A stretch of 64,000 bases of DNA from an uncultured Arachnia sp. (GCA_947499145.1 CANMNB010000004.1:1-64000); one strand, 5' to 3'; numbered from the stretch's first letter, positions 16,413 through 26,063 are shown. Notes: generated by a model from the sequence alone, not told the origin. A program made the numbers and translations.

Positions 16413-17321
16413 CTACTTGATGCCAGTCGTCGCGAACCCTCGGATCAGCCAGCGCTGGCCGACGAGGAACGCGAGGAACAGCGGGATCAGCGACACCACC
16501 GACATCGCGAACATGGCGCCGTAGTTCGACGTGGACTGGGCGTCGACGAAGCCCTTGAGCGCGACGGAGACCGTCCAGTTCTCGCGGGTGCGCAGGTAGA
16601 TCAGCGGACCGAAGAAGTCGCCCCACGTCCAGATGAACGTGAAGATGGTCGTGGTGGCCAGGGCGGGCACCATGAGGGGGAGCGTGACCTGGGCGTAGAT
16701 CCGGAACTGCCCGGCGCCGTCGATGCGGGCGGCCTCGAAGATCTCCTTCGGCAGGGCCCGGATGAACTGGACCATCAGGAAGACGAAGAAGGCTTCCGTC
16801 GCCAGGAACTTCGGGACCACGAGGGGCAGGAAGGTCTCCAGCCAGCCGAGCTCGCGGAAGATGATGAACTGGGGGACCAGGACGACGTGGAACGGCAGCA
16901 TGATCGTGCCGAGCATGATCGCGAAGAACATGTTGCGGCCCCAGAACCGGAGTCGTGCGAAGGCGTATGCGGCCAGCGAGCACGAGATGAGGTTGCCGAT
17001 GATCGCCCCGACGACGAGGATCGTGGAGTTGATCAGGAAGACGCTGAAGGGCAGCTGCTGGCTGGTCCAGCCGTAGGTGTAGTTCTCCGTCGTCAGCTGC
17101 TCGGGGAAGATCGTGAGGTCGCGGAAGATCTCGCTGTTGGGCTTGAACGACGAGACGACGAGCCAGATCAGCGGGTAGATCATCACGAGCGACAACGCCA
17201 CGAGGCCGATGTGCTTGAACACCGAGACCACGTTGCGCCGCGTGTTCTCCCGGCGACGCCGACGGGCTGCGGCGGCGAGCGGATCGGCGGCGGTGGGCTG
17301 TTCCTGCAGGGTGGTGGTCAT
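16413..17321 (-). CDS. Carbohydrate ABC transporter permease (MalG type)
   Basis: 302 residues, ATG start behind GAGGAGA. About six membrane helices and the EAA loop EIFEAARIDGAGQFRIYAQVTLPL characteristic of MalG/AraQ-type inner-membrane components of oligosaccharide importers (CUT1). Second of two minus-strand permease genes. No ATPase gene is present in the cluster, so it probably uses a shared MsiK-like ATPase encoded elsewhere. Confidence 0.93.
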   Translation of the reverse strand: MTTTLQEQPTAADPLAAAARRRRRENTRRNVVSVFKHIGLVALSLVMIYPLIWLVVSSFKPNSEIFRDLTIFPEQLTTENYTYGWTSQQLPFSVFLINSTILVVGAIIGNLISCSLAAYAFARLRFWGRNMFFAIMLGTIMLPFHVVLVPQFIIFRELGWLETFLPLVVPKFLATEAFFVFLMVQFIRALPKEIFEAARIDGAGQFRIYAQVTLPLMVPALATTTIFTFIWTWGDFFGPLIYLRTRENWTVSVALKGFVDAQSTSNYGAMFAMSVVSLIPLFLAFLVGQRWLIRGFATTGIK

Positions 17322-17369
17322 GGTCGGTTCTCCTCGAGGACGCGGGTGCCGGGGACGGGACGCTGCGGA

Positions 17370-18311
17370 TCAGTCGTCATAGAAGACCCAGAACTTGGAG
17401 AGCCAGAAGTTGAAGGCGGTGAAGCCCGCGATCACCAGCAGCAGGAACCACGCCATGGCTGACGCGTAGCCCATGTTCAGCTGCGTGAAGGCCTCTTTGT
17501 AGAGGAACAGCGTGAAGAACATCGTGGAGTCGCTGGGGCCGCCCGTGCCCCCCGAGACGATGTAGGCCTGAGTGAACGACTGGAACGCGAAGATCACCTG
17601 GAGCACCAGGTTGAAGAAGATGATGGGCGTGAGCAGCGGCATCGTGATCGAGAAGAAGCGACGCAGCTTCCCGGCGCCGTCGACCTGGGCGGCCTCGTAG
17701 TACATCTCCGGGATCTGGCGCAGTCCGGCGAGGAAGATGACCATCGGTGAGCCGAAGGTCCACACGTGCAGCAGCACGAGGGTGCCCAGGGCGTAGTCCG
17801 GGTGGCTGATCCAGCCCTGCCCCTGGATCCCGAACCACGCGAGGACCTGGTTGATCAGTCCGTTCTGGCCGAAGACCTGACGCCAGAGGATGGCGATGGC
17901 GACGGAGCCGCCCATCAGGCTCGGGAGGTAGAAGATCGAGCGATAGAAGGACAGGCCTCGCATCCCACGGTCCAGGAGCAACGCCACGGCCAGCGCCAGC
18001 AGCAGCTGCAGCGGGACCGAGGTGAAGACATAGACGATCGTCACCTTGAACGAGTTCCAGAGGCGTGCGTCGCCGGCCATCTCGCGGAAGTTGTCGAGGC
18101 CGCTGAACTCGGGGGGTTGGAGCAGGTTGTAGTCGGTGAACGACAGGTACAGCGACGCCACCATCGGGCCGATGGTGAAGGCCAACAGGCCGACGAGCCA
18201 CGGCGCCAGGAACAGGAATCCCGCGAGGTTGTCCGGGTACTTCTGCTTCACTTTCGGCCCGTGGTGGCGGGCTTGCTTGGCGAGTGTCCTGAACTCACTC
18301 AGACTGCTCAC
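17370..18311 (-). CDS. Carbohydrate ABC transporter permease (MalF/UgpA type)
   Basis: 313 residues from GTG 18311, chosen for AGGGAGGT seven bases upstream. Six-helix CUT1 permease with EAA loop MYYEAAQVDGAGKLRRFFSITMPLL; the start of the protein (LAGFLFLAPWLVGLLAFTIGP) is typical. Forms the membrane channel with the MalG-type partner 48 bp downstream. Divergent from the lacI-type gene; its promoter carries a LacI-type operator just downstream of the -10. Confidence 0.92.
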   Translation of the reverse strand: MSSLSEFRTLAKQARHHGPKVKQKYPDNLAGFLFLAPWLVGLLAFTIGPMVASLYLSFTDYNLLQPPEFSGLDNFREMAGDARLWNSFKVTIVYVFTSVPLQLLLALAVALLLDRGMRGLSFYRSIFYLPSLMGGSVAIAILWRQVFGQNGLINQVLAWFGIQGQGWISHPDYALGTLVLLHVWTFGSPMVIFLAGLRQIPEMYYEAAQVDGAGKLRRFFSITMPLLTPIIFFNLVLQVIFAFQSFTQAYIVSGGTGGPSDSTMFFTLFLYKEAFTQLNMGYASAMAWFLLLVIAGFTAFNFWLSKFWVFYDD

Positions 18312-18365
18312 GCGGTGACCTCCCTGTCGCGTCCCCCGCCGGTGGGAGACTTTTCGCACTGGTAA

Positions 18366-18377
18366 GAAAGCGGTTTC
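18366..18377. promoter_or_regulatory. LacI-family operator in front of permease genes
   Basis: GAAAGCGGTTTC, a near-palindrome with central CG. The 13-base AGAAAGCGGTTTCTC is repeated exactly at 19519-19533, before the cognate binding-protein gene. It lies about 16 bp downstream of the proposed -10 of the divergent permease operon, a position suited to repression. Confidence 0.75.
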
Positions 18378-18393
18378 TCGTGCGATGATTGAT

Positions 18394-18421
18394 TATGTAG
18401 GCGCCCTCGACGGTTCGTCAA
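18394..18421 (-). promoter_or_regulatory. Permease operon promoter
   Basis: On the minus strand: TTGACG (18421-18416), 16-bp spacer, TACATA (18399-18394). The operator at 18366-18377 follows immediately. Confidence 0.65.
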
Positions 18422-18455
18422 CCGCGACGACCCGGGGCGAGTGGGGGAGGAAGCC

Positions 18456-19466
18456 GTGGGGAAGCGATCAGGGTCGACGACGATCTCGGAGGTGGCGCAG
18501 CGGGCCGGCGTGTCCAATGCCACCGTCTCACGCATCATGAACGGCCGTTTCGTGGGGGACCCCCTCGTCGCTGACAGGGTCCGCGACGTGGCCAAGCAGC
18601 TCGGCTACAGCCCGAGCCCGCTGGCGCGAGGCCTGGCGCTGGGTCGCACACGCACGATCGCGTTCGTGGTCCCCGACCTTGCCAACCCCGCGTTCCAGGC
18701 CGTCCTTGCCGGTCTGTCGAAGAGTGCGGGGCAGGACGGCTATCGCGTGCTCGTGGCCGATTCTGCTGAGTCCACCGAGGAGGAGACGCTGCTGGCCACC
18801 GAGTGCCGGCGACGCTGTGACTCCGTCGTCCTCTGCGCCCCACGCATGCCCGACGACCAGCTGGTGGCGCTCGAATCCACCCTCGATCCACTCGTCCTGG
18901 TCAACCGGCCGTCCGCGAGGACCGGGGCGCCGTCGTTGTCCATCGACTACGCCATGGGGGTCCAGGGACTCGCCCAGCACCTCCATGACCTCGGGCACCG
19001 CCGCCTCGTCTACGTCGCCGGTCCCGAGGGCAGCGTGTCCAACCAGCACCGGGTGCGGGGCCTGGAGGAGTTCCAGCGCCTCTACCCCGACGTGGACGTC
19101 GCCCGGGTGCAGGGCGGGGTGCGCCCCGAGGAGGGCATCGCCGCCGCGAATGAAGTGCTGGCCACGGGCGCCACTGCGGCGCTCGCGTTCAACGACCTCG
19201 TGGCCGTCGGCCTCATGAACGAGCTGGTCGCACGTGGGAAGCGCGTGCCGGAGGACATCTCCGTCGTGGGCTTCGACGACATCCCCTTCGCCCGCTTCAC
19301 GGCGCCGCCGCTCACCACGGCGTCGGTGCCGTACGAGGAGTTGGGTGTCCAGGCCTGGGAGCGGCTCCACTCCGTGATCCGACACCAGAGCCCGGGTCAC
19401 AACGTGACGTTCCAGCCGCGCGTGGAGGTGCGGGGCTCGTCGGGGCCAGCGCCACGAGTCGACTGA
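18456..19466 (+). CDS. LacI-family transcriptional repressor
   Basis: 336 residues from GTG 18456, behind GGGAGG (5-nt spacing); an in-frame GTG at 18441 is less likely. Helix-turn-helix TTISEVAQRAGVSNATVSRIMNG at the N-terminus, hinge helix SPSPLARGLALGRT, then a periplasmic-binding-protein-like sensor domain ending with VGFDDIPFARFTAPPLTT. It sits between the divergent permease genes and the binding-protein gene; the shared GAAAGCGGTTTC sites make it the obvious regulator of both units, presumably released by the imported sugar. Confidence 0.92.
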   Translation: MGKRSGSTTISEVAQRAGVSNATVSRIMNGRFVGDPLVADRVRDVAKQLGYSPSPLARGLALGRTRTIAFVVPDLANPAFQAVLAGLSKSAGQDGYRVLVADSAESTEEETLLATECRRRCDSVVLCAPRMPDDQLVALESTLDPLVLVNRPSARTGAPSLSIDYAMGVQGLAQHLHDLGHRRLVYVAGPEGSVSNQHRVRGLEEFQRLYPDVDVARVQGGVRPEEGIAAANEVLATGATAALAFNDLVAVGLMNELVARGKRVPEDISVVGFDDIPFARFTAPPLTTASVPYEELGVQAWERLHSVIRHQSPGHNVTFQPRVEVRGSSGPAPRVD

Positions 19467-19486
19467 CCGGGCGTCTGTCGAAACCG

Positions 19487-19515
19487 TTGACAGGGGACCA
19501 CCCTGCTGCTACCTT
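19487..19515 (+). promoter_or_regulatory. Promoter of the sugar-binding protein gene
   Basis: TTGACA (19487-19492), exactly 17 bp, TACCTT (19510-19515). A partial operator-like GAAACCGTTGAC overlaps the -35. Confidence 0.75.
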
Positions 19516-19519
19516 CCCA

Positions 19520-19531
19520 GAAAGCGGTTTC
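19520..19531. promoter_or_regulatory. LacI-family operator in front of sugar-binding protein gene
   Basis: GAAAGCGGTTTC, identical to the site at 18366-18377, four bases downstream of the -10 hexamer. Binding here should block transcription start. Confidence 0.78.
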
Positions 19532-19603
19532 TCATTTGAACTGCTGTTGGACCAATACCCAGCCCCTCGCTCCAGGGGCCCGGAAACACAGAGAGGCGCA
19601 ATG

Positions 19604-20986
19604 ATGCGTACCAGACTGACAAGGACGGCCCGGCTCGCCGTGGCCGGCACCGCAGCCGCCGCGCTGCTGCTCGCCGGATGCGGCACCGACGGGGACGCCG
19701 ACGACGTCGCCGCCGACCCGACCGATGACGCCACCACCGCCGCCGAGGCTCCGGCCGAGGGCCAGGAGGGCGAGAGCGAAGCGCCTGCGGACCAGGAGCC
19801 CGTGGAGCTGAAGATCGCTTGGTGGGGCAACGACGAGCGTGCTGCGATCATGACCGAGGTCATCGACATGTTCGAGGAGAAGTACCCCTACATCACGGTG
19901 GTCGAGGAGCCGGTCGGCGCCCCCGACGACCTGTTCAACCGCCTCGCGACGGACTTCGCCTCCGACACCGCTCCGGACGTCTTCGCCTTGGGCGGCGCCA
20001 AGCCCCAGGAGTACGGCGCGGCGGGCACCCTGCTGGACCTCAGCACCGTGTCCGACGTCCTGGACATCGAGTCCTACGCGGACTTCACCCTGACCAACGC
20101 CATCGTCGACGACACCCTCTACGGCCTGCCCACCGGCGGCAACGCCATCGGCACCGTGATCAACACAACGATCCTGGAGGAAGCGGGCATCGAGGTGCCC
20201 GGCGACGACTGGACGTGGGAGGACCTCAGCGAGATCGCCACCCAAGTCTCCAACGAGGTCGACGGCGTCGTGGGCCTCGACCTGCGCATCCAGGACATCC
20301 TCGGCACGTACGTTGCCCAGTACGTCGAGGAGGGCATGTACAGCTGGGAGGGTGACCTCGCCGTCGGCCCCGACATTATCCAGCAGTGGTACGAGTACGA
20401 GCAGTCCCTCGTGGAGTCCGGCGCGCTGCCCGACCCGGCCGTGATCGTCGAGCACCACAACGTCACTCCCGACCAGAGCCTCTTCGGCACCGGCAAGGCC
20501 GCCATCGCGTTCTCCTACAGCAACCAGATCCCTGCCTACGCCGCGGGTACCGGTGGCGCCGAGGTTGTGATGGTGCCCCCGCCGTCGAGCACGGACCTCT
20601 CCGGTGTCGCGGTGCTGCCGTCGCAGTTCTGGGCCATCGCCGCAGGGTCGGACCACCCGACGGAAGCCGCCATGCTCGTCGACTGGCTCCTGAACGACAC
20701 CGAGGCGGCGCAGGTCATCCTCGCCAACCGCGGCCTGCAGTTCAACCCCGAGGTGCTGGAGGCCATCCGGCCCAACCTCAGCCCAGAGGACGCCCAGGCC
20801 GCCGAGTACCTCGAGAAGGTCCTCGAGACCGGTCTGGTCGCTGCCCCGCAGCCCGCGGGCGGCGCCATCCTCAATGAACTCAGCCAGCGCATCGAGTCCG
20901 ACATCCTCTTCGGTCGCACCACGCCCGAGGCCGGAGCCCAGCAGTGGGTCGAGGAACTCAGCGCCTCCCTCGAGGACGCCCAGTAA
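19604..20986 (+). CDS. Carbohydrate ABC transporter substrate-binding lipoprotein
   Basis: 460 residues. ATG 19604 gives 7-nt spacing from GAGAGG; the adjacent ATG 19601 is only 4 nt away. Lipoprotein signal with lipobox LLAGC (Cys about 26), an acidic/Ala-rich linker (about 27-65), then a SBP_bac_1-type domain beginning VELKIAWWGNDERAAIMTEVIDMFEEKYP, with DVFALGGAKPQEYGAAGTL. It captures an oligosaccharide for the two permeases encoded divergently. Glycosidase gene 75 bp downstream. Confidence 0.93.
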   Translation: MRTRLTRTARLAVAGTAAAALLLAGCGTDGDADDVAADPTDDATTAAEAPAEGQEGESEAPADQEPVELKIAWWGNDERAAIMTEVIDMFEEKYPYITVVEEPVGAPDDLFNRLATDFASDTAPDVFALGGAKPQEYGAAGTLLDLSTVSDVLDIESYADFTLTNAIVDDTLYGLPTGGNAIGTVINTTILEEAGIEVPGDDWTWEDLSEIATQVSNEVDGVVGLDLRIQDILGTYVAQYVEEGMYSWEGDLAVGPDIIQQWYEYEQSLVESGALPDPAVIVEHHNVTPDQSLFGTGKAAIAFSYSNQIPAYAAGTGGAEVVMVPPPSSTDLSGVAVLPSQFWAIAAGSDHPTEAAMLVDWLLNDTEAAQVILANRGLQFNPEVLEAIRPNLSPEDAQAAEYLEKVLETGLVAAPQPAGGAILNELSQRIESDILFGRTTPEAGAQQWVEELSASLEDAQ

Positions 20987-21061
20987 CACCCAACCCCATG
21001 TGACTGCGCGGGTGGCCCGACGGCTGCCCGCGCAGTTGCACGTCTACGGGAGGATGGAGCC

Positions 21062-22657
21062 ATGTCCGACACCACCGAGGCGCTCCTGCTGCAGCGACTC
21101 CGGAGCGATGCAGCCCGCTGCGGGCCGGCGGCGCTGGCCGCGATCGGCGGCCCCCTCGAGGACGCCTGGCGACAGGCCGTCGCTGAACTGGAACTGTGCA
21201 TCCGACCCACCGCGCCGGGAACCGAGCCCATCCTGCACGAGGGCGGCCCGTACCCCGGAGCGTGGGTGGAGTCGACCGCCAGCATCAGCACGGAGGTCCT
21301 CGGTCGATTCCGGCCCGAGGTGAGCCGCGCCACCCACCTGGCCCTGGCCGCCCATCAGCGCGACGACGGCCTGCTGCCCTACAAGGTGACCTCGGCGGGG
21401 CCCGGCTTCGCGCAGATCCAGATGGTCACGCCGCTCGCGCGCAGCGTCTGGCGGCACTACGAGCGCACGCGGGACCGGGAGTACCTCGCCACCATGTACG
21501 CGGCGCTGTCCCGCCACGACGCCTGGCTGGCCGAGCACCGCGACACCCGCGGCACCGGCGGAGTGGAGGCCTTCTGCACCTATGACGCCGGCCACGACCG
21601 GTCACCGCGCTTCTGGGGGGTGCCCAACCAGACCCCGGCCGGCGACCCCGCGCGCTACGACGCGCACGCCGGGGGGCTGCCGTACCTGGCCCCGGACCTC
21701 ACCGCCAACGTCGCATGCCAGCGCAGCTACCTCGCCCGGATGGCCGCGGAGCTCGGCGACGACCCAGCCGTGTGGGAGGCCCGCGCCGCCGCGAGCCGCG
21801 AGGCGCTCCAGCTCTGCCACGACGAACCGGACGACTTCTTCTACGACCTCGACGGCCTCGGCCGGCCGGTCCGGATCCAGACCGACGTCCTGCTGCGGGT
21901 CCTGGCCTGCGAGGTGCTCGACGACGACGCGGCCGCCAGCGCGCTGCGGCGCTACGTGCTGAACCGTCGCAAGTTCTACTCCGGCTATCCCTTCACGTCC
22001 GTGGCGATGGACGATGCGAGGTTCGATCGCGACGTCGCCGCCAACTCCTGGGGCGGCCCCGTGAACTTCCTCACGCTGATCCGCACACCCGATGCGTTCG
22101 AGCCCTACGGGCGCCACGCGGAGCTCACCGCGGCGTGGACGCCGGTCCTCGCCGCCGTCGCGCGCATGGGCCGGTTCCCCCAGACGATGAGCCCGTGGTC
22201 CGGGGAGCCGGGCTACACCGAGCAGTACTCACCGGCCATCCTGTGGTTCCTCGACGCCTGCGAGCGGCTCCTCGGGATCACCGCCACCCCGGACGGTGAC
22301 CTCTGGTTCACGGCCATGACGCCCCGCCGCGTGGACAGCCACGACGTCGCCGACGCCGTCGCCTACTCCCGCGACCACCGCGGCCACCGATACGAGACGA
22401 TCACCACCGCCGACGGCGGTCTCGTCCTCCGCGACGGTGCCACCCACCTCCGGCTGCCCTGGGGCACACGGGCGGTGACCGACGGCGAGGGCGCGCTGCG
22501 GGCCGTTGTCGCCGTGTCGCCCGGCGGGGCGGCGGGGACGCTGCGGGGGGAGGGCTGGGAACTCGAACTCAATCTCCGCCCGAACGAGCGGTGGGAGATC
22601 CGGGACGGTAACGTGGAGGCCAGCTCGTGCGTGGAGTGGATCGCACCCACGAACTGA
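21062..22657 (+). CDS. Intracellular (alpha/alpha)6 glycoside hydrolase (MGH1/GH63-like)
   Basis: 531 residues, no signal peptide; ATG preceded by GGGAGGA. The sequence has the alternating helical layout of (alpha/alpha)6-barrel glycosidases, with LALAAHQRDDGLLPYKV, VTPLARSVWRHYERTRDREYL, FWGVPNQT, NSWGGPVNFLTL and MSPWSGEPGYTEQYSPAILWF resembling MGH1-like/GH63-type enzymes. By position after the binding protein it should hydrolyse the imported saccharide in the cytoplasm. Linkage specificity and the acid/base pair cannot be assigned with certainty; a beta-strand-rich tail (about 400-531) follows the barrel. Confidence 0.75.
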   Translation: MSDTTEALLLQRLRSDAARCGPAALAAIGGPLEDAWRQAVAELELCIRPTAPGTEPILHEGGPYPGAWVESTASISTEVLGRFRPEVSRATHLALAAHQRDDGLLPYKVTSAGPGFAQIQMVTPLARSVWRHYERTRDREYLATMYAALSRHDAWLAEHRDTRGTGGVEAFCTYDAGHDRSPRFWGVPNQTPAGDPARYDAHAGGLPYLAPDLTANVACQRSYLARMAAELGDDPAVWEARAAASREALQLCHDEPDDFFYDLDGLGRPVRIQTDVLLRVLACEVLDDDAAASALRRYVLNRRKFYSGYPFTSVAMDDARFDRDVAANSWGGPVNFLTLIRTPDAFEPYGRHAELTAAWTPVLAAVARMGRFPQTMSPWSGEPGYTEQYSPAILWFLDACERLLGITATPDGDLWFTAMTPRRVDSHDVADAVAYSRDHRGHRYETITTADGGLVLRDGATHLRLPWGTRAVTDGEGALRAVVAVSPGGAAGTLRGEGWELELNLRPNERWEIRDGNVEASSCVEWIAPTN

Positions 22658-22679
22658 GCGCTGGCCACGCCCTGCGGTT

Positions 22680-22708
22680 TTGACCGGGGGTGTGCGCCGG
22701 AGTAGTCT
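22680..22708 (+). promoter_or_regulatory. rpsL (str operon) promoter
   Basis: TTGACC (22680-22685), 17-bp spacer, TAGTCT (22703-22708). Confidence 0.75.
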
Positions 22709-22919
22709 TGTGAACCGTGTCCGCCCTCGCGGGCACTGGTGCGTGCCCTGGCATCGGGTCCGGAAAGCTTAAACGTTGCGAAGCTGTCTGGATGCGTGCG
22801 GAGTCCGCACAGCAACCCACGGCGCCCAGCCCGATGGAAACGGTGACCCGTCGCCTCGGTGCCCGCAGTTGCACAGCCAGGGATCTTGGATGTCCAGACA
22901 ACGAAAGTGATACCTACAG
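22709..22919 (+). other. Long rpsL 5' leader
   Basis: About 210 nt between the promoter and the GTG start, with no coding potential I accept. Several short complementary segments are visible (for example CCGCCCTCGCGGGC, and GTGCGGAGTCCGCAC). A structured autoregulatory leader is possible but not matched to a known family. Confidence 0.35.
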
Positions 22920-23291
22920 GTGCCAACCATTCAGCAGCTGGTCCGCAAGGGCCGCAAGGACAAGTCAGTCAGTAGCAACACCCCCGCGCTCAAGGGATCG
23001 CCCCAGCGCCGTGGTGTGTGCACGCGTGTGTACACCACCACCCCCAAGAAGCCGAACTCCGCACTGCGCAAGGTGGCGCGTGTCCGCCTGAGCTCCGGCA
23101 TCGAAGTCACCGCCTACATTCCCGGTGTCGGCCACAACCTGCAGGAGCACTCGATGGTGCTCGTGCGCGGCGGCCGCGTGAAGGACCTCCCGGGTGTCCG
23201 TTACAAGATTGTCCGCGGCTCGCTCGACACCCAGGGTGTCAAGGGACGCAAGCAGGCCCGCAGCCGCTACGGCGCCAAGAAGGAGAAGTAA
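22920..23291 (+). CDS. rpsL: 30S ribosomal protein S12
   Basis: 123 residues from a GTG start ([12 protein letters not shown]). The streptomycin-relevant segments are wild-type in kind: Lys43 and Lys44 in [12 protein letters not shown], and the [12 protein letters not shown] loop. Decoding-centre protein. First gene of rpsL-rpsG-fusA-tuf; rpsG begins 3 bp after its stop. It normally lies directly behind rpoC, but here a sugar-import cassette of about 6 kb intervenes. Confidence 0.98.
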   Translation: MPTIQQLVRKGRKDKSVSSNTPALKGSPQRRGVCTRVYTTTPKKPNSALRKVARVRLSSGIEVTAYIPGVGHNLQEHSMVLVRGGRVKDLPGVRYKIVRGSLDTQGVKGRKQARSRYGAKKEK

Positions 23292-23294
23292 GAC

Positions 23295-23765
23295 ATGCCT
23301 CGTAAGGGTCCGGCGCCGAAGCGCCCCGTGAACATCGATCCGGTCTACGGGTCCCCGCTGGTCTCCCAGCTGGTCAGCAAGATCCTCCTCGACGGCAAGA
23401 AGACCGTCGCGCAGGGCATCGTGTACAACGCCCTCGAGGGCGTCCGCGCCAAGACGAACACCGATCCGGTGCAGACCTTCAAGCGCGCGCTCGACAACGT
23501 CAAGCCGTCCATCGAGGTCAAGTCCCGCCGCGTGGGTGGTGCCACCTACCAGGTCCCGATCGAGGTCAAGCCCGGTCGCCAGACCACGCTGGCCCTCCGC
23601 TGGCTGGTGAGCTTTGCCCGCGCTCGTCGCGAGAAGACGATGACCGAGCGCCTGATGAACGAGATCCTCGACGCCTCCAACGGCCTCGGCGCCTCCGTGA
23701 AGCGTCGCGAGGACACCCACAAGATGGCCGAAGCCAACCGCGCGTTCGCCCACTACCGCTGGTGA
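23295..23765 (+). CDS. rpsG: 30S ribosomal protein S7
   Basis: 156 residues, standard length. [10 protein letters not shown] start, then [21 protein letters not shown] and the [14 protein letters not shown] beta hairpin that reaches the E site. It nucleates assembly of the 30S head. In E. coli it is the translational regulator of the str operon; whether that applies here is not shown. A hairpin follows before fusA. Confidence 0.98.
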   Translation: MPRKGPAPKRPVNIDPVYGSPLVSQLVSKILLDGKKTVAQGIVYNALEGVRAKTNTDPVQTFKRALDNVKPSIEVKSRRVGGATYQVPIEVKPGRQTTLALRWLVSFARARREKTMTERLMNEILDASNGLGASVKRREDTHKMAEANRAFAHYRW

Positions 23766-23771
23766 TGACGA

Positions 23772-23797
23772 GCTCCCGGCCCCGCGGGGTCGGGAGC
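23772..23797 (+). terminator. Hairpin between rpsG and fusA
   Basis: GCTCCCGGCCCC and GGGGTCGGGAGC form a stem with one G-U pair around GC. No T-tract, so more likely an attenuator or processing site than a full terminator. Confidence 0.5.
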
Positions 23798-23846
23798 CTC
23801 TCACCATCCGAACTCCCACTCGACCAGCCAGGAAAAGGACTTCCAC

Positions 23847-25937
23847 GTGGCCAAACACGACCTAGGTAAGGTCCGCAACATCGGCATCATGGCCCACATC
23901 GATGCCGGTAAGACCACCACCACTGAGCGCATCTTGTTCTACACGGGCAAGAACTACAAGATCGGTGAGACGCACGACGGCTCGGCGACCATGGACTGGA
24001 TGGAGCAGGAGCAGGAGCGTGGCATCACGATCACCTCTGCTGCCACCACGTGTTTCTGGAAAGACCACCTGATCAACATCATCGACACCCCCGGGCACGT
24101 CGACTTCACCGTCGAGGTGGAGCGCTCGCTCCGCGTGCTCGACGGTGCCGTCGCGGTGTTCGACGGCGTGGCGGGCGTGGAGCCGCAGTCCCAGACGGTG
24201 TGGCGCCAGGCCACCAAGTACCGCGTCCCCCGCATCTGTTACATCAACAAGCTCGACCGCACCGGCGCGTCCTTCGACCACGTGGTCAAGACCATCCGCG
24301 AGCGCCTCAACACCGATCCGGTGCTGCTGCAGCTGCCGATCGGCTCCGAGGGCGACTTCCTGGGCGTCGTCGACCTGGTCCAGATGCGTGCCCTGACCTG
24401 GCGCGGCGAGACCAAGATGGGCGAGGACTACGAGGTCGAGGAGATCCCCGCCGACCTCAAGGACGCAGCCGAGGCCGGCCATGCCGCCCTGATCGAGCGC
24501 GTCGCCGACGTCGACGACGAGATCATGGAGATGTACCTCGAGGGCGAGGAGCCCTCGGTCCAGCAGATCAAGGAGGCCATCCGCAAGGGTGTCATCTCCA
24601 ACACCTTCACCGCGGTCGTGTGTGGCACGTCGTTCAAGAACAAGGGCGTCCAGCCCCTGCTCGACGCGGTCATCGACTACCTGCCGGCGCCGACCAACGT
24701 CCCGCCGATGGTGGGCTTCAAGCCCGGCGACGAGTCCGTCACGATCGAGCGCAAGCCCTCCGACGACGAGCCGCTCTCGGCCCTGGCCTTCAAGGTGGCC
24801 GCCGATCCGCACCTCGGTCGCCTGACCTTCGTGCGCGTCTACTCCGGCGTGCTGCAGGCCGGTTCCCAGGTGCTCAACGCCACCAAGGGCCGCAAGGAGC
24901 GCATCGGCAAGATCTACCAGATGCACGCCAACAAGCGTGAGGAGATCGACTCGATCGGCGCGGGCATGATCTGCGCCGTCATGGGCCTCAAGGACACCAC
25001 CACGGGCGAGACCCTGTGCGACCCGAGCAACCCGGTCGTGCTGGAGTCGATGGAGTTCCCGGCACCGGTCATCGAACAGGCCATCGAGCCGAAGACGAAG
25101 TCCGACCAGGAGAAGCTGTCGATGGCCATCCAGCGTCTCGCGGAGGAGGACCCGACGTTCCAGGTCCACACCGACGAGGAGACCGGCCAGACCATCATCG
25201 CCGGCATGGGCGAGCTGCACCTCGACGTGCTCATCGACCGCATGCGGCGTGAGTTCAAGGTCGAGGCCAACATCGGCAAGCCGCAGGTGGCCTACCGCGA
25301 GACCCTGCGCCGCAAGGTGGAGAAGGTCGAGTACACCCACAAGAAGCAGACCGGTGGCTCCGGCCAGTTCGGCCGCGTCATCATCGACCTGGAGCCCACC
25401 GAGCCCGGCACCGGCTACGAGTTCGTCAACGCCGTCACCGGTGGCCGCATCCCGCGGGAGTACATCCCGGCCGTGGACGCGGGCATCAAGGAGGCCATGC
25501 AGTTCGGTGTGCTCGCCGGCTACCCGGTCGAGGACATCAAGGTGACGCTGACCGACGGTGCCTACCACGACGTCGACTCGTCCGAACTGGCCTTCAAGCT
25601 CGCCGGCTCGATGGCGTTCAAGGAGGCGGCTCGCAAGGCTGATCCCGCCATCCTCGAGCCGATGATGGCCGTCGAGGTCACCACTCCGGATGACTACCTG
25701 GGCACCGTGATCGGCGACCTCAACGCCCGCCGCGGCCACGTCCAGTCCATGGACGAGGTCCACGGCAACCGCGTCGTGCGCGCCCTCGTGCCGCTGTCCG
25801 AGATGTTCGGCTACGTCGGGGACCTGCGGTCCAAGACCTCCGGCCAGGCGTCGTACTCCATGGAGTTCCACTCCTACGCGGAGACGCCGAAGAACATCTC
25901 CGAGGAGATCGTGGCGAAGGCCCGCGGCGTCGAGTGA
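23847..25937 (+). CDS. fusA: Elongation factor G
   Basis: 696 residues from GTG 23847. G-domain motifs [13 protein letters not shown] (G1), [11 protein letters not shown] (switch I/G2), DTPGHVDF (G3) and NKLDRTGA (G4), followed by domains II-V with [15 protein letters not shown] and the C-terminal [21 protein letters not shown]. Translocase of the ribosome, also active with RRF in recycling. Expressed with rpsL-rpsG; a hairpin and a new promoter separate it from tuf. Confidence 0.98.
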   Translation: MAKHDLGKVRNIGIMAHIDAGKTTTTERILFYTGKNYKIGETHDGSATMDWMEQEQERGITITSAATTCFWKDHLINIIDTPGHVDFTVEVERSLRVLDGAVAVFDGVAGVEPQSQTVWRQATKYRVPRICYINKLDRTGASFDHVVKTIRERLNTDPVLLQLPIGSEGDFLGVVDLVQMRALTWRGETKMGEDYEVEEIPADLKDAAEAGHAALIERVADVDDEIMEMYLEGEEPSVQQIKEAIRKGVISNTFTAVVCGTSFKNKGVQPLLDAVIDYLPAPTNVPPMVGFKPGDESVTIERKPSDDEPLSALAFKVAADPHLGRLTFVRVYSGVLQAGSQVLNATKGRKERIGKIYQMHANKREEIDSIGAGMICAVMGLKDTTTGETLCDPSNPVVLESMEFPAPVIEQAIEPKTKSDQEKLSMAIQRLAEEDPTFQVHTDEETGQTIIAGMGELHLDVLIDRMRREFKVEANIGKPQVAYRETLRRKVEKVEYTHKKQTGGSGQFGRVIIDLEPTEPGTGYEFVNAVTGGRIPREYIPAVDAGIKEAMQFGVLAGYPVEDIKVTLTDGAYHDVDSSELAFKLAGSMAFKEAARKADPAILEPMMAVEVTTPDDYLGTVIGDLNARRGHVQSMDEVHGNRVVRALVPLSEMFGYVGDLRSKTSGQASYSMEFHSYAETPKNISEEIVAKARGVE

Positions 25938-25958
25938 TCGACCCGCAGGCCCGCTGAC

Positions 25959-25998
25959 GACGGCGCCGCCTCCCGGATCCCCGGGGGTCGGCGCCGTC
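25959..25998 (+). terminator. Hairpin after fusA
   Basis: GACGGCGCCG and CGGCGCCGTC pair across a GC-rich loop; short T run (CCGTTTC) downstream. Confidence 0.7.
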
Positions 25999-26034
25999 GC
26001 CGTTTCCCGAGGGCGGTTCAGGGCCGTCCCCGGT

Positions 26035-26063
26035 TTGACTCACCGCCCACATTCCACCAGACT
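26035..26063 (+). promoter_or_regulatory. tuf promoter
   Basis: TTGACT (26035-26040), 17-bp spacer, CAGACT (26058-26063). The -10 departs from TANNNT at its first base. Confidence 0.5.
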
